Part shown: positions 17,013-25,522 of the stretch, piece by piece
How the letters are laid out: every line of letters begins with the position of its first letter
How positions within the stretch are numbered: the stretch's first letter is position 1
Source: Rheinheimera pleomorphica
GTDB taxonomy: Bacteria > Pseudomonadota > Gammaproteobacteria > Enterobacterales > Alteromonadaceae
DNA length: 64,000 bases
Reading direction: 5' to 3'
Assembly: GCF_011634895.1 (NCBI RefSeq)
Contig: NZ_SIRR01000001.1
Coordinates: 124,001-188,000 of the forward strand
The notes under the pieces: generated by a model
The model's input: only the letters and a program-made list of their open reading frames with translations
What the model was told of the DNA's origin: nothing
Database searches by the model: none
Program-made: the position numbers and the translations under genes

Positions 17013-17894
17013 ATGACACCCGATCCGCATCAGCTTCATCAGCGCCATCTAACGTCAGCACAACAATCTGTCGATGCCATAGCCAAACTGCAGGATCACA
17101 GCTCTTACCGGCTGGCATTTGCAGATAATGCATTTCTTATGCAGGATGAACTGCGCCATGTGCGGCTGCAGCTGGAATACTTAAAGCCACAGCTGGTACT
17201 GGAGCAGCATAAAATCGATGCCACTATAGTGGTGTTTGGCAGTGCCCGCTTTTTATCGCCTGAACATGCGCAAACTGAGCTGGCTAAAGCAAAACAGCAG
17301 TTATCTGCCAACGACAACGACGACGGCAGGCAAGCGCTGAAGCAGGCTGAAAAACAGCTGCGCAACAGCCAGTATTATGCCGCCTCACAGCAGTTTGCTG
17401 CGCTAGCAACCCGCTACGGCTGCTGTAATAAAGATTGCGCCATGACCATTATCAGCGGTGGTGGCCCCGGCATTATGGAGGCCGCTAACCGCGGCGCTAT
17501 GGATGCCGGCGGCGAAAGTATCGGTTTAAATATTGTACTGCCGCGCGAGCAGCAACCCAACCCGTATATCACGCCGCAGTTTTGTTTTCAGTTTCACTAT
17601 TTCGCTATTCGCAAAATGCACTTTTTACAGCGTGCCCGCGCCTTAGTAGCCTTTCCCGGTGGTTTTGGTACCCTGGATGAATTATTTGAAACCCTTACCC
17701 TTATTCAAACCAAAAAAGCCGAGCGGGTACCGGTCATTTTATATGACAAGGCCTTCTGGCAGCGCTTAATTAACTTTGACATGCTGGTAGAAGAAGGCCT
17801 GATAAGCGCTGAAGATGTGGCGTTAATTCAGTACGCCGATACACCAGAGCACGCCTGGCAGCTGATAGTAGATTTTTATCAGCTGCCTGTTTAA
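17013..17894 (+). CDS. LOG-family (TIGR00730-like) nucleotide-binding protein
   Basis: This 293-residue protein carries the hallmarks of the LOG / former lysine decarboxylase family: TIISGGGPGIMEAANRGAMD (about 148-167) and PGGFGTLDELFETLTL (about 213-228). Family members with known activity are nucleoside-5'-monophosphate phosphoribohydrolases, first described as cytokinin-activating enzymes. The N-terminal 130 residues are an extra helical region (glutamine and lysine rich) found in longer bacterial members. An AGGAG site lies 9 bases before the start. Its last four bases overlap the end of the convergent tyrA. Confidence 0.9.
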   Translation: MTPDPHQLHQRHLTSAQQSVDAIAKLQDHSSYRLAFADNAFLMQDELRHVRLQLEYLKPQLVLEQHKIDATIVVFGSARFLSPEHAQTELAKAKQQLSANDNDDGRQALKQAEKQLRNSQYYAASQQFAALATRYGCCNKDCAMTIISGGGPGIMEAANRGAMDAGGESIGLNIVLPREQQPNPYITPQFCFQFHYFAIRKMHFLQRARALVAFPGGFGTLDELFETLTLIQTKKAERVPVILYDKAFWQRLINFDMLVEEGLISAEDVALIQYADTPEHAWQLIVDFYQLPV

Positions 17895-19021
17895 CTGCGG
17901 CTGTCAGCGGCTTTTTGCAACAGCTGCTTACTTTCTTGCAGGAATTGCCCGGCCAGCTCACCAAAAAACTGCTGGCCTTTACCAAATTGCGCCATTAAAC
18001 CTGCTTTGTCTTTGGCTTGCAGTAAAGCCAGCAATGCGGTGAAACGCTGCTGATAACGCTCCAGCAGCGCCGTAACCTCACAAGACGACAACATTATATC
18101 TGCATACAGCTCAGCATTTTGCGCAAATAAGCGCCCTACCATCGCCAGTTCCAGCCGGTAAATTGGCGAGCTAAGTTGTAACAGCTCTTGCAGATCAGCC
18201 TGTTCATCGGCTAAATGCACCCCATACACCAAAGAGGAAAAGTGTCGCATCGCCTGGATCAGCTGCATAGCACTGTCGTGCTCGGCTGCCTGTTTAACGG
18301 TAAGCTCAGCGCCCCAGACATTTAGCTGCTTTAACAGCCACTGATACTGCTGCTCTGCACGGCCATGACACACCACAACCACTTGTTTTACCAAATTGGT
18401 AATATCCGGGCCGAACATCGGGTGCAGCCCCACCACAGGGCCCTTGTGTTTTGCCAACATCGCCGCCAGAGGCTGCGCTTTAATACTGGTGATATCGGCC
18501 AGTACACAGTCTTCTGGCAGTGCGGGTAGCTGATTAATCAACTGCTCGGTTAGTGTAATCGGCACCGCCATCAACACCAGCACGGCATCAGCACAAATGA
18601 CTTCTGCGCTTAACCAGTCATTGTGCTCAAGCACTGCGACCTGATAGCCAGAGCGCTCAAATAAGCTGACAAAGCGTGCGCCCAGTGCGCCAGCGCCCCC
18701 CACTACCACGACTTTACCGCCGCCGTTGCGGCAGCAGACAAAGCCACTTTCCTGGGTTTGGTAAGATTCGCGCATAATACGTCTGAGCACATCTTCAGCC
18801 AAATCCGCGGATACCCCCAGCCGCTGCGCTTGCTCGCGCCGGGCGCTTAACAACAGCTGCTCGCGTTCGGGCACATACACCGGCAGCGCATACTGCTGTT
18901 TAATCTTCCCCACTTGCGCGGTAACTTTGGCACGCTCGGCTAACAGCGCGACCAATTGGCTGTCAATGCTGTCAATTTGCTGGCGCAGCGGTGCCAGCGC
19001 CTGTTTAGCCGCGTCTGTCAT
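17891..19021 (-). CDS. tyrA: Bifunctional chorismate mutase / prephenate dehydrogenase
   Basis: This 376-residue T-protein makes prephenate from chorismate and oxidises it to 4-hydroxyphenylpyruvate for tyrosine synthesis. The chorismate mutase domain covers about 1-90 (LRQQIDSIDSQLVALLAERAK). The NAD-binding dehydrogenase begins with KVVVVGGAGALGARFVSLF near residue 100 and continues with LADITSIKAQ and GLHPMFGPD. The ATG at 19021 lies one base after the aroF stop (TGATATG), so the two are translationally coupled; an in-frame TTG at 19036 is less likely. Feedback by tyrosine is known for the family. It should be transcribed from the aroF promoter and so share its TyrR control. Confidence 0.96.
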   Translation of the reverse strand: MTDAAKQALAPLRQQIDSIDSQLVALLAERAKVTAQVGKIKQQYALPVYVPEREQLLLSARREQAQRLGVSADLAEDVLRRIMRESYQTQESGFVCCRNGGGKVVVVGGAGALGARFVSLFERSGYQVAVLEHNDWLSAEVICADAVLVLMAVPITLTEQLINQLPALPEDCVLADITSIKAQPLAAMLAKHKGPVVGLHPMFGPDITNLVKQVVVVCHGRAEQQYQWLLKQLNVWGAELTVKQAAEHDSAMQLIQAMRHFSSLVYGVHLADEQADLQELLQLSSPIYRLELAMVGRLFAQNAELYADIMLSSCEVTALLERYQQRFTALLALLQAKDKAGLMAQFGKGQQFFGELAGQFLQESKQLLQKAADSRS

Positions 19022-19022
19022 A

Positions 19023-20081
19023 TCAGGCCGCCGCAACCACAGGTTGCATTTGCTGGTGAATATCGGACAGCAAGCGGGCTGTAGTTTCCCAGTCGATACA
19101 GGCGTCCGTTACTGACACACCGTATTTTTCTGCCTTACCGTCAATCAGATCCTGCCGCCCGGCATGTAAGTGGCTTTCCAGCATGATACCGATAATGGCA
19201 TCGTTACCGGCCAGACGCTGGCTAATCACATTTAGCGCGACCTCGCCCTGGCGGTTGTGATCTTTATTTGAGTTACCGTGGCTGCAATCGACGACAATGC
19301 CGCGCGGTAAGTTTAATTTATCAAGCTTAGCCAGCGCTTCTCCTATGCTTTGCTCATCATAATTTGGCTTAGCACCACCGCGTAAAATGATATGACCATC
19401 CGGGTTGCCGGCCGTTTGCACCAGGCTTACCTCACCGCGCTGGTTAATACCGATAAAACTATGGCCACTGGCGGCCGATTGCAGCGCATTGAGGGCAATA
19501 TTTAAGTTGCCATCGGTGCCATTTTTAAAGCCGACCGGCATCGATAAGCCGCTGGCCATTTCGCGGTGGGTTTGCGACTCTACTGTGCGCGCCCCGATGG
19601 CAGACCAGCTGATTAAGTCTGACAGATACTGCGGGCTTATCGGATCCAGCGCTTCAGTTGCAGTAGGCAGTTCCATCTCTACCATTTTCAGCAGCAGTTC
19701 ACGGCCCCAGGTTAAGCCGGTTTCTAAATCGAATGAATCGTCCAGATGCGGATCGTTAATAAAGCCTTTCCAGCCCACTGTTGTGCGCGGTTTTTCAAAA
19801 TAGACCCGCATCACAATGTACAGGCTATCGGCATACTGCAGCTGCAGCTGTTTTAATTTCTGCGCGTACTCAATAGCAGCGACCGGATCATGAATAGAGC
19901 AAGGGCCGGTAACCACCAGCAAGCGTTTATCACGGCCGTGTACGATATCAGCAATGGTATTACGCGCCTGCTGCACAAAGTGCGCGCCCTGCTCTGATAG
20001 CGGCAGTACCTTTTTCATTACTGCCGGTGGACTAAGCGGTTTTTCCGCCACTATGCGTAAATCGTCAACTATCTTGCTCAT
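19023..20081 (-). CDS. aroF: 3-deoxy-7-phosphoheptulonate (DAHP) synthase, class I
   Basis: This 352-residue enzyme condenses phosphoenolpyruvate and erythrose-4-phosphate, the first step of aromatic amino-acid synthesis. Family motifs include LLVVTGPCSIHDP (about 53-65), MRVYFEKPRTTVGWKGF, SAIGARTVESQTHREMASG, GFKNGTDG and IVVDCSHGNSNK. Coupling to tyrA and the presence of TyrR-like boxes argue for the tyrosine-linked isoenzyme AroF rather than AroG or AroH; the isoenzyme call rests on this context. Upstream lie a near-consensus promoter and two tandem boxes. Confidence 0.95.
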   Translation of the reverse strand: MSKIVDDLRIVAEKPLSPPAVMKKVLPLSEQGAHFVQQARNTIADIVHGRDKRLLVVTGPCSIHDPVAAIEYAQKLKQLQLQYADSLYIVMRVYFEKPRTTVGWKGFINDPHLDDSFDLETGLTWGRELLLKMVEMELPTATEALDPISPQYLSDLISWSAIGARTVESQTHREMASGLSMPVGFKNGTDGNLNIALNALQSAASGHSFIGINQRGEVSLVQTAGNPDGHIILRGGAKPNYDEQSIGEALAKLDKLNLPRGIVVDCSHGNSNKDHNRQGEVALNVISQRLAGNDAIIGIMLESHLHAGRQDLIDGKAEKYGVSVTDACIDWETTARLLSDIHQQMQPVVAAA

Positions 20082-20154
20082 GCTAAAACTCCGCCAAAGA
20101 ATTTGCAGGCATTAAGCATAGGTAAAAACACTAAACTTGCTAAGCGCGCCCTTA

Positions 20155-20193
20155 CGTAAACTTATTTATACACTGCGTAATCATAAAAATACA
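20155..20193 (-). promoter_or_regulatory. Tandem TyrR-like boxes upstream of aroF-tyrA
   Basis: On the minus strand TGTATA-N6-TTTACG (20172-20155) matches the TyrR consensus TGTAAA-N6-TTTACA at 10 of 12 positions. A weaker copy, TGTATT-N6-ATTACG (20193-20176), begins exactly 21 bp away, two helical turns. Both lie just downstream of the predicted transcription start, a position suited to repression by TyrR with tyrosine. Confidence 0.7.
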
Positions 20194-20201
20194 CTTAGCG
20201 C

Positions 20202-20230
20202 ATAATAAAGATCCAACCCAGCAGCGTCAA
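20202..20230 (-). promoter_or_regulatory. Sigma70 promoter of aroF-tyrA
   Basis: TTGACG (20230-20225) and TATTAT (20207-20202) on the minus strand are 17 bases apart, each matching the consensus at five of six positions. The expected start near 20195 falls at the edge of the TyrR-like boxes. Confidence 0.7.
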
Positions 20231-20315
20231 CCCATTGCAGACCAATAAAATCAAGATATGCAGACAAATCAAGATAAGGCCAAATGTGTATTATTTTATT
20301 TACAGCAATGAGGAG

Positions 20316-20927
20316 CTATTGTCGTAATTTCAGGTAGGCCTGACGCAACAAAATAAATTGCTCTGCACTGCCGCCACGATCTGGGTGGTGCTGCAATGCC
20401 AAACTACGATAAGCACGTTTTAACTCTGCCTGGCTAAAATCATCAGACAACTGCAGTACTGCCTGTGCCTCTGAGTCAGCAAGGGCGTAAGCAGCTTTAC
20501 CGCCAGCTAAGACGTGTTGCCAGAAGGCATCAAGATGCTGATCAAGCAATTGTTCAGTCATCTGATAGAAGTTTTGCCAGTTCAAATAGTAGTTTCGCCT
20601 GCTATCTTGCCCTTCCGTCTCAGGCATAGCAGACGGGTCAAGTAACTGTACTTTGGCCAGGCCAATACCCAGATAGCCCTGATTAAGTTCAAGTAACTCG
20701 CTTTGTAGGCGAAACAATAAATGGTACAGCACAAAGTGCTGCTGAAAACGCGCCAGATCTGCGCTGATCTCAGCCTCTGACTGTAATTTTAATCCAAGCC
20801 GATTAAGCAGGTACTGCTCTTCTATAGGCTCTGCTGCCGCTACCGGCGCCGTGCAGATGATATTCAGCAACTGGCCCTGCAGCAGTGCAAGTACCGGTTC
20901 AGTCAGCGGGGCATTAAGGTATGTCAT
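20316..20927 (-). CDS. J-domain co-chaperone with N-terminal DnaJ-related region
   Basis: This 203-residue protein ends in a J domain (about 150-203): FSQAELKRAYRSLALQHHPD contains the HPD tripeptide that stimulates DnaK ATPase, followed by RGGSAEQFILLRQAYLKL. The first 145 residues form a helical region typical of the small DnaJ-related proteins of Alteromonadales and Vibrionales, with no G/F or zinc-finger part, so it is not DnaJ itself. It probably delivers a specific client to DnaK in the cytoplasm; the client is unknown. It lies just beyond the rplS terminator and is likely a separate unit. Confidence 0.88.
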   Translation of the reverse strand: MTYLNAPLTEPVLALLQGQLLNIICTAPVAAAEPIEEQYLLNRLGLKLQSEAEISADLARFQQHFVLYHLLFRLQSELLELNQGYLGIGLAKVQLLDPSAMPETEGQDSRRNYYLNWQNFYQMTEQLLDQHLDAFWQHVLAGGKAAYALADSEAQAVLQLSDDFSQAELKRAYRSLALQHHPDRGGSAEQFILLRQAYLKLRQ

Positions 20928-20942
20928 GGCACTACCATGCCA

Positions 20943-20974
20943 GAAAGAAAAAAGGCCGACAAGTGTCGGCCTTT
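20943..20974 (-). terminator. Terminator of the rpsP-rimM-trmD-rplS operon
   Basis: Perfect 10-bp stem AAAGGCCGAC / GTCGGCCTTT with a 4-base loop, 10 bases after the rplS stop on the minus strand, followed by a T-rich run (plus-strand A run 20943-20953). Confidence 0.9.
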
Positions 20975-20984
20975 CAAGGGGTGC

Positions 20985-21344
20985 TTAGTTAAGCTTTTCG
21001 CGGATACGCGCTGATTTACCTGAACGATCGCGTAAGTAGTAAAGCTTAGCACGGCGAACCGCACCACGACGTTTAACGGTGATGCTGTCTACCAGCGGGC
21101 TGTGCGTCTGGAATACACGCTCAACACCTTCGCCATTAGAGATTTTACGTACTGTGAAAGAAGAGTGCAGACCACGGTTACGTTTAGCGATAACTACGCC
21201 TTCGTAAGCCTGTAAACGGGTTTTGTCACCTTCTTTAACTTTAACCTGAACTACAACAGTGTCGCCCGGCGCGAACGCTGGAACGTCTTGTTTTAACTGC
21301 TCTTGTTCAAGCTGTTTGATGATGTTTTGGCTAACTTTGCTCAT
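20985..21344 (-). CDS. rplS: 50S ribosomal protein L19
   Basis: This 119-residue protein matches L19 in length and throughout its sequence: [53 protein letters not shown] and [20 protein letters not shown]19 lies at the 30S-50S interface of the ribosome. It is the last gene of the conserved rpsP-rimM-trmD-rplS operon, 22 bases after trmD, and is followed by a strong terminator. Confidence 0.99.
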   Translation of the reverse strand: MSKVSQNIIKQLEQEQLKQDVPAFAPGDTVVVQVKVKEGDKTRLQAYEGVVIAKRNRGLHSSFTVRKISNGEGVERVFQTHSPLVDSITVKRRGAVRRAKLYYLRDRSGKSARIREKLN

Positions 21345-21366
21345 AACAATCTCACTTTACCTGGAA

Positions 21367-22155
21367 TTAACTGTCTTCTTGCTGCCCCGTCCGGCACTCT
21401 TGCTGATGTTCCTGTTGAAACTCAGCCAGTAACCGTCGTTGCTCCTCAGTCAGAGCCAGGAGATTTAACATATCTGGTCGTCTAAGCCAGGTTCTCCCAA
21501 GAGACTGCTTTAAACGCCAGCGTCGTATATTTTCATGGTTTCCACTCAGTAATACTGCGGGAACCTGTTTGTCTGATAACACTTCCGGCCTTGTGTAGTG
21601 CGGACAATCAAGCAAACCGGATGCAAATGAATCCTGCTCTGCCGACTGTTCATGCCCCAGTACACCAGGTACTAAGCGTGACACTGCATCAATCAATGTC
21701 ATCGCGGGCAATTCACCGCCACTTAACACGTAATCGCCAATTGACCACTCAGAATCAATTTCGCTTTCTATTACGCGCTCATCAATGCCTTCATACCGAC
21801 CAGCCACTAACAGCAGCTTAGAATATCGCGCCAGTTCGGCTACACCTTGCTGGTCTAACTTGCGGCCTTGCGGCGACAAATACACCGTGTGTACTCCTTC
21901 CCCTGCAGCGTGCTTGGCGGCGCGTATCGCGTCACTCAGCGGCTGCACCATCATCAGCATACCGGGGCCACCACCATAAGGCCGGTCATCGACAGTACGA
22001 TGCTTGTCCGTTGTGAAATCACGCGGGTTCCAGCATTGCAACTGCATGATGCCTTGCTTTACAGCTCGGCCGGTTACCCCATATTGCGTTATTGCTTCAA
22101 ACATTTGCGGGAACAGTGTTACCACTCCTACCCACAACTTACTGTTTTCAGACAT
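21367..22155 (-). CDS. trmD: tRNA (guanine-37-N1)-methyltransferase
   Basis: This 262-residue SPOUT methyltransferase uses S-adenosylmethionine to methylate G37 next to the anticodon, preventing frameshifts. [15 protein letters not shown] opens the fold; [28 protein letters not shown] and [14 protein letters not shown] form the trefoil knot that binds the cofactor. The start codon overlaps the rimM stop by one base, indicating coupled translation inside the operon. Confidence 0.98.
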   Translation of the reverse strand: MSENSKLWVGVVTLFPQMFEAITQYGVTGRAVKQGIMQLQCWNPRDFTTDKHRTVDDRPYGGGPGMLMMVQPLSDAIRAAKHAAGEGVHTVYLSPQGRKLDQQGVAELARYSKLLLVAGRYEGIDERVIESEIDSEWSIGDYVLSGGELPAMTLIDAVSRLVPGVLGHEQSAEQDSFASGLLDCPHYTRPEVLSDKQVPAVLLSGNHENIRRWRLKQSLGRTWLRRPDMLNLLALTEEQRRLLAEFQQEHQQECRTGQQEDS

Positions 22156-22682
22156 TAAAACGCCGGGTCCCAGTCTACGATAATGCGACGCTCGGTTAAG
22201 TCGATGTTTTTAATCACTGTATCTATTAAAAACGGCAACAACCTTTCTTTCTGACCAAATGCATCGGTACGGTTGGCTTTAACCACTAAAACGTCGTTAG
22301 AGCCTGTTTCCATCATGTCGGTGACTTCACCTAGGTGGTAGCCTGCTTCGTTAATTACTGCCATACCCATAAGGTCTTTCCAGTAATACTCGCCCTCTTC
22401 TAATGAAGGTAGCGCGTCGCTTGCCACGGCAATTTCAGCATTGACATACTGTTGTGCCAAATCCCGGTCATTGACGCCGTCCAGTTTCGCTATCAGGCCA
22501 TTACTATGGCGCTTCCAGCTGGAAACCTGCACTGGTTGCCAGTTACCCTGAAATTTCACTTGCCAGGGTGTGTAATCAAAAATCCCTTCCGGGAAGTCGG
22601 TGTAAGCGTTAACTTTCAGCCAGCCATTGATGCCGTAAACTGCACCAAATTTGCCAAGAACGACTAAATCTTTCTCACTCAA
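22155..22682 (-). CDS. rimM: Ribosome maturation factor RimM
   Basis: This 175-residue protein assists late assembly of the 30S subunit head, binding S19. The N-terminal domain (about 1-95) has [21 protein letters not shown]; the C-terminal PRC-barrel (about 98-175) has [33 protein letters not shown] and [11 protein letters not shown]. It lies between rpsP (29 bases upstream) and trmD (1-base overlap), the standard gammaproteobacterial order. Confidence 0.98.
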   Translation of the reverse strand: MSEKDLVVLGKFGAVYGINGWLKVNAYTDFPEGIFDYTPWQVKFQGNWQPVQVSSWKRHSNGLIAKLDGVNDRDLAQQYVNAEIAVASDALPSLEEGEYYWKDLMGMAVINEAGYHLGEVTDMMETGSNDVLVVKANRTDAFGQKERLLPFLIDTVIKNIDLTERRIIVDWDPAF

Positions 22683-22711
22683 GCTGACTACTCCACCCGA
22701 CCTTGTGCTAA

Positions 22712-22963
22712 TTAAGCAGCTGCTTTCTTAGCGTTTTTTACCAGAGTTGCAACGCGATCACTCAGTGAAGCACCTTGTGCTACCCAGTGATTAACGCGGT
22801 CCAGGTCCAGACGCAGTTTCTCTTCAGTACCGCCAGCGATTGGGTTAAAGAAACCCACGCGCTCAATAAAACGGCCATCACGAGCAAAACGGCTGTCCGC
22901 TACCACAACTTGGTAAAATGGACGCTTTTTCGCGCCACCACGTTGTAAACGAATAGTTACCAT
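22712..22963 (-). CDS. rpsP: 30S ribosomal protein S16
   Basis: This 83-residue protein begins [20 protein letters not shown] and contains [14 protein letters not shown] and [18 protein letters not shown], all diagnostic of S16, which is needed for 30S assembly. It is the first gene of the operon. A promoter lies about 75-100 bases upstream, and the untranslated leader can form a hairpin (CTTCAGT / ACTGGAG at about 23009-23027) whose meaning is unknown. Confidence 0.99.
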   Translation of the reverse strand: MVTIRLQRGGAKKRPFYQVVVADSRFARDGRFIERVGFFNPIAGGTEEKLRLDLDRVNHWVAQGASLSDRVATLVKNAKKAAA

Positions 22964-23036
22964 AAGGCCCTCTAATTTTATCGTTCAGGTTTTATCAAAA
23001 ATAACAACGCCTCCAGTCAGACTGAAGGGCTGCAGC

Positions 23037-23064
23037 ATTTTACTGATTTAGGGCGCAATTGCAA
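23037..23064 (-). promoter_or_regulatory. Candidate sigma70 promoter of the rpsP operon
   Basis: TTGCAA (23064-23059) and TAAAAT (23042-23037) on the minus strand are 16 bases apart, 74 bases ahead of the rpsP start. Good hexamers and a fitting place between the ffh terminator and rpsP support it. Confidence 0.5.
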
Positions 23065-23097
23065 GGTATTTCGCGGCTTTGCAGCGAACAAAGCAAA

Positions 23098-23122
23098 TTA
23101 AAAGCCCGCTTAATAGCGGGCT
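23098..23122 (-). terminator. Terminator after ffh
   Basis: AGCCCGCT / AGCGGGCT with a 4-base loop lies 11 bases beyond the ffh stop on the minus strand, followed by TTTAATTT. The T run is short, so termination may be partial. Confidence 0.65.
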
Positions 23123-23133
23123 GGGGGCTGATA

Positions 23134-24501
23134 TTAACGTGGTGGCAGCATGCCCGGCGGTAATTTACCGCCCATACCACGCATCATCTTCATTAAGCCG
23201 CCTTTACCTGACATCTGCTTCATCATCTTTTGCATCTGGGTAAATTGTTTCAGTAGCTGGTTTATGTCCTGCACCTGAGTACCAGAGCCGGCTGCAATAC
23301 GCTTTTTACGCGAGCCTTTGAGTAAATCCGGAAACTCGCGCTCTTTCGGTGTCATTGAGTTAATGATCGCTTCCATCTTAACAAACTGCTTGTCACCCAT
23401 CTGGTTCATCGCGCCGGCGGGCAGGTTTTTCATGCCCGGTAGTTTATCTAACATCGACATCATGCCGCCCATGCCACGCATTTGCACCAGTTGCTCGCGA
23501 AAGTCTTCCAGGGAGAAGCCTTTACCCTTCATCACCTTTTGCGCCATTTTGGCGGCTTTGTCTTTATCAACTTTTTGCTCAAGCTCTTCAATTAAGCTCA
23601 GCACGTCGCCCATGCCCAGAATACGCGAGGCGACGCGATCCGGATGGAATGGCTCTAACGCATCGGTTTTTTCACCGGTACCGATAAACTTAATTGGCTT
23701 GCCGGTGATATGGCGGATAGACAAGGCCGCACCACCGCGGGCATCACCGTCGGCTTTGGTCAGGATAACCCCGGTTAAGGTCAAAGCGTCATTGAACGCT
23801 TTAGCAGTATTGGCCGCATCCTGGCCGGTCATCGCATCCACCACAAACAGGGTTTCTATCGGTTTGACGGCAGCATGTAAGGCTTTAATTTCATCCATCA
23901 TGTCGGCATCGACATGCAAACGGCCTGCGGTATCGACCAGCAATACATCAAAAATGCGGGTACGGGCATGGGCTATCGCCGCATTAACAATATCAACCGG
24001 TTTTTGCGAGATATCGCTGGGGAAAAACTCTACGCCAACATCTTTGGCTAGCGTTTCCAACTGCTTAATGGCTGCCGGGCGATAAACGTCAGCGGATACC
24101 ACCAGCACTTTCTTCTTTTTGCGCAGCGTTAAAAACTTAGCCAGCTTAGCCACCGAGGTGGTTTTGCCGGCACCTTGCAAACCGGCCATTAATACTACCG
24201 CTGGCGGCTGAGTATTTAATGCCAGCTCTTCATTGGCCTCACCCATCGCCTCTTCTAAGGCTTTACGGACGATTTTCAGAAACTCCTGCCCCGGCGTCAG
24301 GCTTTTGCTGACTTCTAACCCGACCGAACGCGCTTTAACATTGGCGACAAAGTCGCGCACCACCGGCAGTGCTACATCGGCTTCAAGCAGCGCCATGCGT
24401 ACTTCACGCAGCGTATCTTTGATATTGTCTTCGGTTAACCGGCCACGGCCGGTGATATTCTTCAGCGTGGCACTTAAACGATCTGCTAGATTTTCAAACA
24501 T
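23134..24501 (-). CDS. ffh: Signal recognition particle protein Ffh
   Basis: This 455-residue GTPase binds 4.5S RNA and signal peptides of nascent inner-membrane proteins. The N domain (about 1-85) precedes the G domain with P-loop GLQGAGKTTSVAKLAKF (about 107-123), DTAGRLHVD and TKADGDARGG. The methionine-rich M domain (about 300-455) includes GMGGMMSMLDKLPGMK, SMTPKEREFPDLL, the RKKRIAAGSGT RNA-binding segment and a Met/Gly tail. Length matches E. coli Ffh. It is divergent from ypjD, as in E. coli. Confidence 0.99.
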   Translation of the reverse strand: MFENLADRLSATLKNITGRGRLTEDNIKDTLREVRMALLEADVALPVVRDFVANVKARSVGLEVSKSLTPGQEFLKIVRKALEEAMGEANEELALNTQPPAVVLMAGLQGAGKTTSVAKLAKFLTLRKKKKVLVVSADVYRPAAIKQLETLAKDVGVEFFPSDISQKPVDIVNAAIAHARTRIFDVLLVDTAGRLHVDADMMDEIKALHAAVKPIETLFVVDAMTGQDAANTAKAFNDALTLTGVILTKADGDARGGAALSIRHITGKPIKFIGTGEKTDALEPFHPDRVASRILGMGDVLSLIEELEQKVDKDKAAKMAQKVMKGKGFSLEDFREQLVQMRGMGGMMSMLDKLPGMKNLPAGAMNQMGDKQFVKMEAIINSMTPKEREFPDLLKGSRKKRIAAGSGTQVQDINQLLKQFTQMQKMMKQMSGKGGLMKMMRGMGGKLPPGMLPPR

Positions 24502-24650
24502 GCTTTTTCACTCAACAGCGATAATGTCGCCGATTATACCAAAAACAGGCCGCAGAAGCAGCCGTTAAGAAACTGTTGATCGCAGCGCTGGGCATCTGCT
24601 AAAAGTTGCAATACAATACCAAGCCATCGAAATGAAAGGAAATACTACTG

Positions 24651-25457
24651 ATGTCTACGGTGCTGTTAACTGCACTTGCCTTAATTGCCTATTTGGTTGC
24701 CACCGGCTCAGTACTGCTGCGTATTTTTCATCCTTCAGGCCCACATTTTAAAACCACCTTCAGCGCTGCTGTCGCCGGCCTGGTATTACATATGCTGGTG
24801 CTAACCGATATGCTGTTTACCAGTGGCGGCCAAAATTTCAGCTTACTTAATGTCAGCTCACTGGTGTGCTGGCTAATTACCGTAGCCGTTACGCTAACCT
24901 CATTACGCTCACCGGCGATACTGTTGTTACCAGTGGTATACGGTTTTGCCAGCCTGATGCAACTGGCGGTGCTAACCTTGCCACACAGTGTGCAGCTGCA
25001 GCATTTTGAACAGAATTTGGGTTTGCTGGTACATATTTTACTGGCATTTATTGCCTATGCTGTGCTGATCATGGCGATGCTTTACTCATTTCAGGTGAGT
25101 TATATCAGCAGTAAGCTAAAACAAAAAGACTTTGCTGCTATGACACGCCATATGCCACCACTGGTACAGGCTGAAATACTCCAGTTTCGTATTTTGCTGG
25201 CCGGAACGGTGCTACTGGGATTAGCCTTGCTGGTAGCGGCACTGTTCATGGATAACTGGCTGGCGAAAGAAAACTTACATAAAAACGTGTTCAGTTTTGC
25301 CGGTTTTGTGGTATTTGCCCTGTTATGCTGGGGCCATGCCAAACTGGGCTGGCGCGGTAAAACGGCAAACATTTTAACCATTAGCGGCGCAGCTTTATTA
25401 ACTCTGGGTTACTTTGGCAGCCGTTTTGTACGTGAAGTGCTGCTTAATACACTTTAA
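24651..25457 (+). CDS. ypjD: YpjD-like inner-membrane protein of the cytochrome c assembly (CcsA/HemX) family
   Basis: This 268-residue protein has about eight hydrophobic segments from the first residues (VLLTALALIAYLVATGSVLL) to the end. The segment FEQNLGLLVHILLAFIAYAV resembles the HemX/CcsA cytochrome c assembly family. The position, divergent from ffh and followed by yfjD, matches E. coli ypjD. No biochemical role is firmly established for this member; heme handling is a family-based guess. A good AAAGGAAA site precedes the ATG. Confidence 0.9.
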   Translation: MSTVLLTALALIAYLVATGSVLLRIFHPSGPHFKTTFSAAVAGLVLHMLVLTDMLFTSGGQNFSLLNVSSLVCWLITVAVTLTSLRSPAILLLPVVYGFASLMQLAVLTLPHSVQLQHFEQNLGLLVHILLAFIAYAVLIMAMLYSFQVSYISSKLKQKDFAAMTRHMPPLVQAEILQFRILLAGTVLLGLALLVAALFMDNWLAKENLHKNVFSFAGFVVFALLCWGHAKLGWRGKTANILTISGAALLTLGYFGSRFVREVLLNTL

Positions 25458-25522
25458 TTCTTGACTCAACAAACGCTTCGTAATATCAAGTACAGGTGTT
25501 TGGCAATACAGGTAGTTAACTC

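Noticed and set aside
23318-24085. 255-codon open frame opposite ffh
   Set aside because: It lies wholly inside ffh in antisense, with no ribosome-binding site and a low-complexity translation.
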